Assembly: GCA_964420325.1 (NCBI GenBank)
Contig: CAYQSU010000039.1
Location: 1 to 32,150 of the forward strand
DNA: 32,150 nt
Direction: 5' to 3'
From: CAYQSU01 sp964420325
Lineage (GTDB): Bacteria > Pseudomonadota > Alphaproteobacteria > Rhodospirillales > Defluviicoccaceae
Shown: positions 18,070 to 26,110 of the stretch, one piece after another
How the letters are laid out: the number at the start of each line of letters is the position of its first letter
How positions within the stretch are numbered: position 1 is the stretch's first letter
Translations under genes and position numbers: made by a program
Notes under the pieces: model-generated
The model's input: the letters and a program-made list of their open reading frames with translations, nothing else
Told to the model about the DNA's origin: nothing
Databases searched by the model: none

Positions 18070-19310
18070 GCCGGGGGCCGGTCTTCCACCAGGCCGAACA
18101 GGAGGGCCAGCCGGTCGATGCCCGCGTCCATGGCGAATGCCGCATGTATCCGCCGCATTGCGGCCGATCCCAGACGCTGGCGCAGCGCCGGCGACTGGAT
18201 CACGCGGCCGAGCGCCCTCGCCAGCGCGTCCGCGTCCTCCGCCGGCACGAGGAGGCCCGTCTCGCCGTCATCGATCAGCTCGGGCGCGGCGGAGAGCCGG
18301 CTCGCCACGCAGGCGAGGCCTTGGCTTTGAGCCTCCATGAGCGCGTTCGGCAGGCCGTCGCGGTCGCCGTCCCGCGCGATCCGCATGGCAAGCACGAACA
18401 GGTCGGCCGCCCGATACCGGGCGAGGACCTCGTCCTGCGGCAGCGGGCCGAGCCAGCGGATGCGGTCGGCGATGCCGGCGCGGCGGGCGCGAGCCTTTAG
18501 CGTCTCCAGCAACGGCCCGCCGCCGATATGGACCAGACGCCAGTGGAGAACCGATGGCAGCCGCCCCAGCGCGTCGATGAGCACGTCGTAGCCCTTCTTC
18601 TCGACGAGGCGGCCGACGGACAGGATGATCACCGGGTCTTCGGCATCGGTGCCGGTCCGCGGTGGTCGTGCCCGCCGCGGCGGGGGGAATCGCGCCAGGT
18701 CGAGCCCGTGGTAGACCAGAGTCACGCGGTCCGCCCCCGGCGCAAGCGGGCCGAGGCGGCGCGCGTTGACCGCCGAGCAGGTGACCGCCCAGCGGCAGTC
18801 CTGGAGCTTCTCGCGGATCTCCCAGTCCGGAATGGTCCAGACGTCCTTGGCATGCGCCGACACGCTCCACGGCAGCGAGCGGATCATCGCCGCGTAGCGG
18901 GCCACCGACGCCGGCGTGTGCAGGAAGTGCGCGTGCAGCCAGCCGACGTCGTCGCCGAGCTCGTTGGCAAGAACGAGGGCCTGACCGAACCGCCGGATGC
19001 GGTTGGGTGTCCGGTCGCGAGCGAGATCGCGAAGCCACGCGGCGAACGCCTGGCGGTATCCGGCCGACCGGCGCACGGCCCGCCATGCCGTTAGCACCCG
19101 GCGCGGCTCCGTGCGGAGGTATTCCGGCAGATAGACGACGGAGGCGCGGATCTCGCCATGGATCGGGTGGGTGGCCGGATCCGTCGGCAGCCGCAGCGAG
19201 AACAGCCGGATCTCCAGGCCTCGCCGCTCCAGGGCCCGGATCTCCTGGGCGATGAACGTCTCGGAGAGGCGGGGATAGCCCTTGACGATGAACGCGACCG
19301 CGGTGCTCAC
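18042..19310 (-). CDS. Glycosyltransferase, family 4 type (colanic-acid WcaL-like)
   Basis: A 422-residue GT-B enzyme with N-terminal AFIVKGYPRLSETFIAQE, an arrangement seen in WcaL/AmsK-type exopolysaccharide glycosyltransferases. Further motifs are WLHAHFLHTPASVARYA, SAHAKDVW, ILSVGRLVEKKGYDVLIDA, IGGGPLLETLKA and the GT4 donor site near DGLPNALMEAQSQGLACVAS. The first acidic residue of the usual E-x7-E pair is replaced by Asp/Gly-type sequence (GDRDGLPN), as in several WcaL-like enzymes. The start is GTG 19310, one base after the stop of the upstream glycosyltransferase (TGA-C-GTG). Its end overlaps the next gene by 28 bases. It probably extends the same glycan. Confidence 0.88.
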   Translation of the reverse strand: MSTAVAFIVKGYPRLSETFIAQEIRALERRGLEIRLFSLRLPTDPATHPIHGEIRASVVYLPEYLRTEPRRVLTAWRAVRRSAGYRQAFAAWLRDLARDRTPNRIRRFGQALVLANELGDDVGWLHAHFLHTPASVARYAAMIRSLPWSVSAHAKDVWTIPDWEIREKLQDCRWAVTCSAVNARRLGPLAPGADRVTLVYHGLDLARFPPPRRARPPRTGTDAEDPVIILSVGRLVEKKGYDVLIDALGRLPSVLHWRLVHIGGGPLLETLKARARRAGIADRIRWLGPLPQDEVLARYRAADLFVLAMRIARDGDRDGLPNALMEAQSQGLACVASRLSAAPELIDDGETGLLVPAEDADALARALGRVIQSPALRQRLGSAAMRRIHAAFAMDAGIDRLALLFGLVEDRPPACASPSTPP

Positions 19311-19311
19311 G

Positions 19312-20541
19312 TCACGGGTTTCGCCCGACCAGGGAGAGGTACGTGGCCTCCGACCGGAAGTCGAACTCAGCGTCGACCATGCCGGCGATGATCGACAGCC
19401 CGTCCAACAGGCCGGGGATGTGCACCTCGGACGGCCTCGGCTGATGGGGAAGCTCGCGGATGGCAGCCGCCATGCGCTCAGGCTCGCTCTCGCCGTCGAC
19501 GACAAACATGCGAATCAGCCCGAGCCGTTCGGCCCGGGATGCCCGGATGAACTGCTCCAGCCGTGGCGCCACCCGCGGCACGATCAGCCCGGGTCGGTCG
19601 AACGAGAGGATCTCGCAGAAGGTGTTGTAGCCGCCCATGGCGACGATGCCGAGGGAGTTGGCCATCAGGGTCTCGATGTTGGCATCGAAGGTGATCGCCT
19701 GCACCGCCTCGAGGCGGTTCACCCGCTCCATGAAGCCGGCCTTGATGGTCGACAGCATGAACGGTCCGAAGACGATGAGGGCCGGGACCTGGAGGCTTGC
19801 ATCGTGCTCGTAGGCGCGCAGCACCCAGTCGACGACGGCGGCTCCGTCGCCGCCGCCGCCCGCGGTAACCAGGATATGGGGCCGCCCGTCGAAGCCTGCG
19901 GGCAGGCCGTCCGACCGCCCGAACTCGGAGGCGGTGCGCCGCAGGTAGCCGGTATAGCGCAGCTTGTTGATCACCGACGCCGGCACCGGCACCCCGTCGA
20001 GCGGTCGGCAGATCTCGGGCAGGCCATAGATCCAGATGTGATCGTAGAGATCGGCAAGCGCCGAGACCGCGTTCTTGCGGTCCCACTCCTCGGCGAGCAG
20101 GTCCGGCTGGTCCATCACGTCCCTCAGCCCGAGCACGAGCGGCGTCCCGCGCGCCTTCAGCATGGTCAGGGTCTCTTTGACCTCGCCGCGCAGCCCCAAC
20201 GGCTCCTTGTCGACGAGAAAGATGTCCGGGGAGAAGGCCTCGGCCGTATGGCGGATGATCGACGATCGGAGGCGCAGCGTTTCCTCGATCCCGATCTCGA
20301 GATTGAGCGGGGTGTAATCGCCGTGACTGAGCTTGATGACCCCGGGAACGCGCACGAAATCGACCCGGGCCGGAAAGCTGAAGCTGCCGATGATCGGCGA
20401 TCCCGACAGGATGAGCACGGAGAGATCGGAACGGTGATCGACGAGGGCCCGGGCGATCGTCTGACAGCGGCGCAGATGACCAAGCCCGAACGAATCATGG
20501 CTGTAGATCAGAAGCCGGCGGTGCATGCGGTCCCGTCCCAT
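19312..20541 (-). CDS. MurG-like glycosyltransferase (COG4671-type), second of two
   Basis: A 409-residue GT-B-type protein opening MGRDRMHRRLLIYSHDSFGLGHLRRCQ. The GLGHLRR loop matches the GVGHLKR loop of the gene at 15714-16880. The C-domain carries ILVTAGGGGDGAAVVDW and VAMGGYNTFCEILSFDRPGLIVPR, the donor-sugar element. These are predicted glycosyltransferases related to MurG and to UDP-sugar epimerases, and the exact substrates are unknown. ATG 20541 is chosen because GGGGGAG lies eight bases upstream. An ATG at 20526 is possible but has no such site. The mRNA leader carries a small hairpin whose loop could pair with the ribosome site. The next gene starts one base past its stop. Confidence 0.82.
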   Translation of the reverse strand: MGRDRMHRRLLIYSHDSFGLGHLRRCQTIARALVDHRSDLSVLILSGSPIIGSFSFPARVDFVRVPGVIKLSHGDYTPLNLEIGIEETLRLRSSIIRHTAEAFSPDIFLVDKEPLGLRGEVKETLTMLKARGTPLVLGLRDVMDQPDLLAEEWDRKNAVSALADLYDHIWIYGLPEICRPLDGVPVPASVINKLRYTGYLRRTASEFGRSDGLPAGFDGRPHILVTAGGGGDGAAVVDWVLRAYEHDASLQVPALIVFGPFMLSTIKAGFMERVNRLEAVQAITFDANIETLMANSLGIVAMGGYNTFCEILSFDRPGLIVPRVAPRLEQFIRASRAERLGLIRMFVVDGESEPERMAAAIRELPHQPRPSEVHIPGLLDGLSIIAGMVDAEFDFRSEATYLSLVGRNP

Positions 20542-20564
20542 GATGGCCACTCCCCCGAGAGATC

Positions 20565-20581
20565 GATGCCGGGGAGGCATC
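20565..20581 (-). promoter_or_regulatory. Hairpin upstream of a glycosyltransferase start, loop complementary to its ribosome site
   Basis: On the minus strand GATGCC (20581-20576) and GGCATC (20570-20565) form a perfect 6-bp stem around the loop TCCCC (20575-20571). The ribosome-binding sequence GGGGGAG (20556-20550) lies nine bases downstream and is complementary to the loop. The two could alternate between stem-loop and pseudoknot. This is a structural observation only. No known RNA family is recognised. Confidence 0.3.
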
Positions 20582-20656
20582 CGATCCTTCAACGATAACG
20601 CGGAAACCTCCGAACGCGATCAACCGAATTCTCGACACCCGTCCGGCCGACTGCCG

Positions 20657-21301
20657 TCATCGACACCCGCCTTCGGCCGCGGGCCGGCCGGACCTCCCGA
20701 TGCCGCTTCCGCTCGCCGACGGTCGGTTGGCGCCTTGAGAAGCCGCCGACTTGTGGATGATCGTCAGATTGCTGTCGCACGCGTTGAGATCGACGCGCTG
20801 GATCTCGCGAAAATGGCGGAAGACGAGCGCCAGCGCGTTGCCGGCATCGCGCGGCCGCCGCGTGTCGTGGAGCACGAGACGGCCGCCGGACTTCAACAGG
20901 CGCCAGGCGGCAAGGCCGAACTCGAGCCGGAGATCGTCCTCGCCGTCGTCGAAGACGAGATCGAACGAGTCGTCCGTGAAGTCGTCGAGAATCGAAAGCC
21001 GCTCGAAGCGAATCAGCCGGACGCCGTGGTTCGGGGCGACCTCCTCGAGCAGCGTGCGGGTCCGATCGATCCAGTGCGCGTCGCGATCGAGGCCGACGAT
21101 CGCGGCATCGCCGCGCGCCGCCTGGGCGAACACCTGGGTCGATGCTCCGACCCCGTACTCGAGGATGCCGAGCGCCTTCGCTGCCAGCTCGGCCAGAAGC
21201 GACGCGTCGTTGCGCGAAAGATCGCCCACGTACCGCAGCGAGGCGTTGCCGGCCGGTCCTGAAGGATTCACGACCACGATGAGGTCCGAACTCAAGTGCA
21301 C
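20657..21301 (-). CDS. Class I SAM-dependent methyltransferase
   Basis: A 214-residue protein and the first gene of the minus-strand glycan/importer block. Motif I is LEYGVGASTQVFAQAA near residues 47-62, the acidic motif II is AAIVGLDRDAHWI, and FDLVFDDGEDD is motif IV. The end of the fold is SGGRLVLHDTRRPRDAG. It resembles small O-methyltransferase-like proteins found with glycan genes. The start is GTG 21301, with AAGGAGCG eight to ten bases upstream, and the gene faces the FkbH-like gene across 203 bp. The C-terminal 30 or so residues (Ser/Gly/Arg-rich) are likely disordered. A partly degenerate homologue closes the same block at 7652-8266. Confidence 0.85.
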   Translation of the reverse strand: MHLSSDLIVVVNPSGPAGNASLRYVGDLSRNDASLLAELAAKALGILEYGVGASTQVFAQAARGDAAIVGLDRDAHWIDRTRTLLEEVAPNHGVRLIRFERLSILDDFTDDSFDLVFDDGEDDLRLEFGLAAWRLLKSGGRLVLHDTRRPRDAGNALALVFRHFREIQRVDLNACDSNLTIIHKSAASQGANRPSASGSGIGRSGRPAAEGGCR

Positions 21302-21340
21302 CCTGCGCTCCTTAGCACGGGCTTGGCTCGCAGGATAGAC

Positions 21341-21400
21341 GCTTGGTCCCTCATCGCAGCCGGCGCGCGATCGGATCGCGCCGGAAAACGAGGGACAAGC
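21341..21400. promoter_or_regulatory. Nested inverted repeat in the divergent promoter region
   Basis: The 203-bp spacer between the divergent operons holds two nested inverted repeats. The outer arms are GCTTGGTCCCTC (21341-21352) and GAGGGACAAGC (21390-21400), complementary except for one bulged G. The inner arms are CCGGCGCG (21360-21367) and CGCGCCGG (21377-21384), perfectly complementary. The near-symmetric layout lies between the two start codons. It could be a regulator-binding region serving both operons, or a hairpin in either leader. No clear -35/-10 pair could be assigned here. Confidence 0.45.
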
Positions 21401-21504
21401 CGCCGACGATCCCCGATCCCGGCCTCGACAGTCGCGAAAAAGGGTCGTCGCGGAGAGCTCTGTTCGATTATGCTCATGGTCGGCACGGGAGGCCGTGAAC
21501 CGGC

Positions 21505-23364
21505 GTGTTCGAGTTTGACCAGTACGAGCGGCGACTTCGCGACGCTCCCCCTGTCCGCGGGGCGACCGGCTATCGTCCGCTCGCCGACGTCGCGGCGTTG
21601 TCGTTCATGTGGTGGAGCGAGCACTGCGTCGAGTGTGCGGACCCCGACTGCTACACCACGTGCGATCTCTATCAGCCGCGGTCCGACGGCCGCTGTCGCC
21701 GTTTCGCTTACGGGCTTTACAGGAACCGCGGGTTCCCGTCGCTGCGCGGCTATGGCGCCGAGGCCGTTTTCAAGACCTGGGCGAAGCTGGAGGCGGACGG
21801 CAACACGTGGATGGAGCCGCGGGCAGCGGTCCTGCGCCGCGAACGATGGCTTGGCATGGTGGGCCCGCTGGCAAGAACGCTTTCCGGATTCGCCGAACGG
21901 CTGACGGGCGATCCACGGTGGCGAGCCCGATCGCCCAGCCCGCGGAAGATCGCCCGCCGCCTGCACCGCCGCGGCAACGGCAGGCGCCTCCCCGACGCCT
22001 TCGTCGTCGAGGTGTACAATCCTGAGCCGAATGCCGTGAAGCTCCAGCTCGGAATGCGGATCCCGCTGTCCGCACGGCTGAGCGCGGACCGCCCGGTGCC
22101 GGCACCGTTCCACGCCGACATGACGCTCGAGCCCGGCTACTCGTGCCACAGGTTCGATCGCCACCGCTTTGGCGCCATCGTGGGCTGCGGCCTGCCGTTC
22201 AAGGTGACGGTGACGCCGGAGGCCGACGAGACGACGCGGCTCGTCTTCCTCGGCCTCGACTTCGTTTGCGATCGCGCTTCGCGCGAAGGGCAGCCCGGCG
22301 CCCCGGTCAAGTGCGTGGTCTTCGATCTCGACAACACGCTCTGGGACGGCGTGCTGGTCGAGGATGAGAGGGTTCGGCCGAAGGAGAACGTCGTCGAGGT
22401 GATCAGAACGCTCGATGCCCGCGGCGTCCTTGTCAGCGTCGCCAGCAAGAACGATCACGCGCGGGCGTGGCGCCGACTGGAGGAGATCGGTCTCGCCGAC
22501 TGCATCATCGAGCCGCAGATCAGCTGGCTGCCGAAGAGCGTTGGCATCCGGCGGCTTGCCGATCGCCTCAATCTCGGCCTCGATGCGTTCGCCTTCGTCG
22601 ATGACAGCCCCTTCGAGCGCGCCGAGGTGGCGGCGGCGCTGCCGGAGGTCGTCTGCCTTGCCGCGGAAAAGATCGACACCCTGCCCGATGATGCGCGCTT
22701 TCGCGGCAGCGGCAGCGCCGATGCGAGAAACCGGCGTCAGTACTATAGGGTCGAAAAGCAACGGAATCAGCAGAGGTCCGAATGGGGATCGGACTATCTC
22801 GGGTTCCTTCGGGACTGCCAAATCGTTCTGACGGTTGGCGGTTACGTGCCAGGCGACTTCGATAGAGTGTCGGAGCTGGTTCAGAGAACCAACCAGCTGA
22901 ACTTTTCCGGACACAAATACACGCGCCATGAGATGGCGGAGATCTTGGAGGCGGGGCCCGCGCAGAAATTCGTATTGCGCTGCGAGGACAGGTACGGATC
23001 CTATGGGACGGTCGGGTTCGCACTGGTTCGCAAGCAGGACCGGAGTATTGTCGTTGACGACTTCATGCTGTCCTGTCGCGTGCAGGGGCGCTTTGTCGAG
23101 AAAGCTTTCTTTGCCTTTCTGGCCGGCAGTTGGGCGGGCGGCGCGGTCGACCGGCTCGTCGTCCGGTTTCGGCCGACCGACCGCAACGGTCCCGCCAGGA
23201 CCGTTCTGGAGGGCATGGGGTTTCAGCCCGTCGAGGCGGAGCAGGGCTTGGTGCTGGGCGTGAGCGGAGAGGTTCTGCGTTGCGAACTGATCCGGGTGGT
23301 GGGCGAGGGCCCGGGCCTTTCGGCGGCACCGGCGCGCGGCGCCAAGGGCGACATGGCTGCCTGA
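21505..23364 (+). CDS. FkbH-like HAD-IIIC family protein with N-terminal cysteine-cluster domain
   Basis: A 619-residue protein. Residues 265-600 form an FkbH-type unit: HAD motif I FDLDNTLWDG (D274, D276), motif II near VASKNDH (K315), an acidic motif FVDDS (D366-D367), and the C-terminal acyltransferase-like segment (LVQRTNQLNFSGHKYTRHE, DRYGSYGTVGFALV). FkbH enzymes load glyceryl groups from 1,3-bisphosphoglycerate onto carrier proteins, and other members work in exopolysaccharide clusters. The N-terminus is different: C41, C44, C49, C53 and C64 lie in a tight cluster (EHCVECADPDCYTTCDLY), followed by a beta-rich stretch to about 265. No carrier protein is encoded nearby. The start is GTG 21505, with GGGAGG about 14 bases upstream, so the start is uncertain. 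Confidence 0.85.
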   Translation: MFEFDQYERRLRDAPPVRGATGYRPLADVAALSFMWWSEHCVECADPDCYTTCDLYQPRSDGRCRRFAYGLYRNRGFPSLRGYGAEAVFKTWAKLEADGNTWMEPRAAVLRRERWLGMVGPLARTLSGFAERLTGDPRWRARSPSPRKIARRLHRRGNGRRLPDAFVVEVYNPEPNAVKLQLGMRIPLSARLSADRPVPAPFHADMTLEPGYSCHRFDRHRFGAIVGCGLPFKVTVTPEADETTRLVFLGLDFVCDRASREGQPGAPVKCVVFDLDNTLWDGVLVEDERVRPKENVVEVIRTLDARGVLVSVASKNDHARAWRRLEEIGLADCIIEPQISWLPKSVGIRRLADRLNLGLDAFAFVDDSPFERAEVAAALPEVVCLAAEKIDTLPDDARFRGSGSADARNRRQYYRVEKQRNQQRSEWGSDYLGFLRDCQIVLTVGGYVPGDFDRVSELVQRTNQLNFSGHKYTRHEMAEILEAGPAQKFVLRCEDRYGSYGTVGFALVRKQDRSIVVDDFMLSCRVQGRFVEKAFFAFLAGSWAGGAVDRLVVRFRPTDRNGPARTVLEGMGFQPVEAEQGLVLGVSGEVLRCELIRVVGEGPGLSAAPARGAKGDMAA

Positions 23365-23416
23365 GTGTGCGCAGGCCTGATCGTGATCGTTCGGCCGTAG
23401 AGGGCGGCCCTTGCTG

Positions 23417-26062
23417 ATGGAACCGACGTTCGCCAAGTATATTCTCCGACACAGCTGGAGGCAGCAGCTCTTTCTTCTGCTTCTGACCGTTGCATCCTTT
23501 CCGTTTCTCTACTACTCTCTGGAGCTTCCAAAATTAATAGTCAACGACGCCATCGGTGCGACCGAGTTCACAAGAACATTTATTGGTTTCGAGCTGGAGC
23601 AGATCGACTATCTGCTGGCTCTTTGCTTCGCGTTTCTGGCGCTCGTCTTCGTCCGTTTCGCCCTTCGCTACTATCTGAACGTGTACAAAGGCATACTGGC
23701 CGAACGCATCCTGCGCCGGTTGCGCTATCAACTGGTCAACCGGGTCCTGAGGTTCCCGCTTCCGCACTTCCGCAAGGCCTCCCAGGGCGAGATCATCGCC
23801 ATGACGACCGCCGAGGTGGAACCGCTCGGCGGCTTCGTCGGCGAGGCGGTCGCGCTGCCGGCCTTCGAGGGTGGAACGATGCTGACCATCCTCATCTTCA
23901 TGTTCATGCAGGATTGGGTCCTCGGCCTGGCCGCGATCTCGCTGATTCCGTTCCAGATCTACGTCATTCCCAAGCTGCAGCGACAGGTCAATGCCCTCGC
24001 CAAGCAGCGGGTGCGGACGGTGCGAAAGCTCTCGGAACGCATCGGCGAAGTTGTTACCAACATCGAATCGATTCACGCCAACGATACGTCCGAACTGGAA
24101 CGGGCGGACATTTCAAATCGCCTGGCGACCATATATGACATCCGTTTCCGGATTTACAAAAAGAAGTTCCTGATCAAGTTCATCAATAACTTCGTCGGCC
24201 AGCTCACTCCGTTCTTTTTCTTCTCGATCGGCGGGTACCTGATCATCACCGGGCGACTCACGTTCGGCGCCCTGGTCGCCGTGCTGGCCGCCTACAAGGA
24301 CCTGTCGGCACCCTGGAAGGAGCTGTTGAACTGGTACCAGATGAAGGAGGACAGCCGGGTCAAGTACGATCAGCTCGTCGAGCAGTTCGACCCGCCCGGG
24401 CTTCTCGACGAGAGCCTGCAGACTCCCGTCGATGGCGAGGTGCCGCATCTTCAAGGGCTCGTCGTCGCCAGCAACCTGTGCCTGGAGGAGGAGGGCGGCC
24501 TCAGGGTGGTGGACGGCGTCAGCTTCACGTTCGACGTCGGCGAGAAGGTGGCCCTGGTCGGCGCCGAGGGCTCAGGCGTTGGTGCCCTCTCCAAGCTCCT
24601 GGCGCGTCTCCTGATCCCGACGTCCGGGACGATCAGGATCGACGGTCTCGACCTCACCAAGCTGCCGGAGGCGGTGACCGGGCGTCGGATCGGCTATGTC
24701 GGTCAAGGCGCCACGCCTCTCGATGGCACCGTGCGCGACAACCTCCTCTACGCTCTCAAGCATCAGCCGGTGGCGCCCGGCCGCTATGAAGGCGACGCCG
24801 TCGCGGCGCGCGAACGGTTCGTTCACGAGGCAAGGGAGGCCGGCAACACCGAGAGCGATCCGAATGCCGACTGGATCGACTACGCCGCGGCCGGGGTTGC
24901 CGACGGTGCGGCTTTGATGACCAGGGCCATCGAGGTGTTGGGGCAGGTGGATCTGGAACGGGACATCTTCGCCTTCGGGCTGCTGAGCACGTTCGACCCG
25001 AAGGAACGCTCCGACTTGGCGGATCGCATCCTCGAGGCGCGAGCCATGCTTCGCCGGCGCCTGACGGCAGCGGAGTACGCCGACCTCGTCGAGACCTTCG
25101 ACCGCAACCGCTACAACTTCAACATGTCGGTGGCCGAGAACCTGCTCTTCGGGACCCCGATCGGGCCGGAGTTCGATCTCGAGCACATCGCCGAGAACGC
25201 CTACATGCTGTCGGTGCTCGAGAAATCCGACCTCAAGGAGGAGTTCCTGAAGGCCGGCTTGCAGGCCGCCCGGATCATGGTCGATCTGTTCCGTGACGTC
25301 CGCCCGGGCGACCAGATCTTCGAGCGTTTCAGTTTCATCAGCGCCGACGCGCTCCCTGACTACCAGGCCGTCGTGCGGCGCGCGGATGCGGGAGGCCTCG
25401 ACGGCCTCTCCGCAGCCGACCGGACCCTGATCATGGCCCTTCCGTTCAAGCTGGTTCCGGCCCGCCACCGTCTCGGCATCCTGACAAAGGAGATCGAGCA
25501 GCGGCTGCTCGAGGCCCGCCACGCGTTTGCCGCGGGCCTCCCGGACAGCCTCAAGCCGGCCGTCGCCTTCTTCGACGAGGACCGCTACAACGCCGCCGCG
25601 TCCGTTCAGGACAACATCCTGTTCGGCCGACTGGTTTACGGTCGTCCGCAGAGTCAGAAGCTGGTCGGCGAACTGCTCGGCGAGGTGATCGCGGCGCTCG
25701 ACCTCAGGCGGGCGGTGATCGAGCTCGGTCTGGATTTTTCCGTCGGCATCGGCGGCAGCCGGCTCTCCGCCGCCCAGCGCCAGAAGCTGGCCCTTGCGCG
25801 CACGATCCTGAAGCGGCCCGAGCTGCTCATCCTGGACCAGGCGACGGCGGCCCTCGATGTCGGCAGCCATCGCCGGATCAAGGCGCACGTGCTCGCCGAC
25901 GCCGCGAAGGCCGGGGTCGTCTGGGTGATGAACGACGCCTCCGAGACCGACGGTTTCGACCGTCTCCTGGTGATGGAGAACGGCCGCATCAGCGCGCAAA
26001 GGACGTTGGAAGAGACACCAGCCGAGGATCAAGATCTCAATACGACGTCTGTGGCTCAATAA
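23417..26062 (+). CDS. ABC exporter-type fusion (TMD-NBD) with degenerate ATPase and large duplicated insertion
   Basis: An 881-residue protein. Residues 1 to about 330 are a six-helix exporter domain (starting PTFAKYILRHSWRQQLF), followed by a nucleotide-binding domain. The NBD is abnormal. Walker A reads GAEGSGVG (382-389) with V388 for Lys, the signature is LSAAQ (783-787), Walker B is LILDQ with Q808 for the catalytic Glu, and the switch position is N839 for His. Q430 (GYVGQ) and the signature are about 350 residues apart instead of about 55. The insertion contains two related units, at LEAR (539-542) to LFG579 and LEAR (698-701) to LFG737. The protein may bind but probably cannot hydrolyse ATP normally. 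ATG 23417 is used; TTG 23411 has better ribosome-site spacing. The cNMP-binding gene follows 48 bp later. Confidence 0.85.
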   Translation: MEPTFAKYILRHSWRQQLFLLLLTVASFPFLYYSLELPKLIVNDAIGATEFTRTFIGFELEQIDYLLALCFAFLALVFVRFALRYYLNVYKGILAERILRRLRYQLVNRVLRFPLPHFRKASQGEIIAMTTAEVEPLGGFVGEAVALPAFEGGTMLTILIFMFMQDWVLGLAAISLIPFQIYVIPKLQRQVNALAKQRVRTVRKLSERIGEVVTNIESIHANDTSELERADISNRLATIYDIRFRIYKKKFLIKFINNFVGQLTPFFFFSIGGYLIITGRLTFGALVAVLAAYKDLSAPWKELLNWYQMKEDSRVKYDQLVEQFDPPGLLDESLQTPVDGEVPHLQGLVVASNLCLEEEGGLRVVDGVSFTFDVGEKVALVGAEGSGVGALSKLLARLLIPTSGTIRIDGLDLTKLPEAVTGRRIGYVGQGATPLDGTVRDNLLYALKHQPVAPGRYEGDAVAARERFVHEAREAGNTESDPNADWIDYAAAGVADGAALMTRAIEVLGQVDLERDIFAFGLLSTFDPKERSDLADRILEARAMLRRRLTAAEYADLVETFDRNRYNFNMSVAENLLFGTPIGPEFDLEHIAENAYMLSVLEKSDLKEEFLKAGLQAARIMVDLFRDVRPGDQIFERFSFISADALPDYQAVVRRADAGGLDGLSAADRTLIMALPFKLVPARHRLGILTKEIEQRLLEARHAFAAGLPDSLKPAVAFFDEDRYNAAASVQDNILFGRLVYGRPQSQKLVGELLGEVIAALDLRRAVIELGLDFSVGIGGSRLSAAQRQKLALARTILKRPELLILDQATAALDVGSHRRIKAHVLADAAKAGVVWVMNDASETDGFDRLLVMENGRISAQRTLEETPAEDQDLNTTSVAQ

Positions 26063-26110
26063 CCGAACAGTCGAAGTAAAGATCAAAGACCAAGACGAGG
26101 GAGACGGAAG

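Noticed and set aside
21292..23436. Long minus-strand open frame antisense to the FkbH-like gene
   Set aside because: The FkbH-like HAD motifs read on the plus strand settle the coding strand. The antisense frame shows no family features.
24683..25640. Frameshift, assembly error or mobile insertion as the cause of the large NBD insertion
   Set aside because: The reading frame is continuous through the whole region, codon use is like the rest of the gene, and the flanks show no target-site duplication, inverted repeats or transposase-like sequence.
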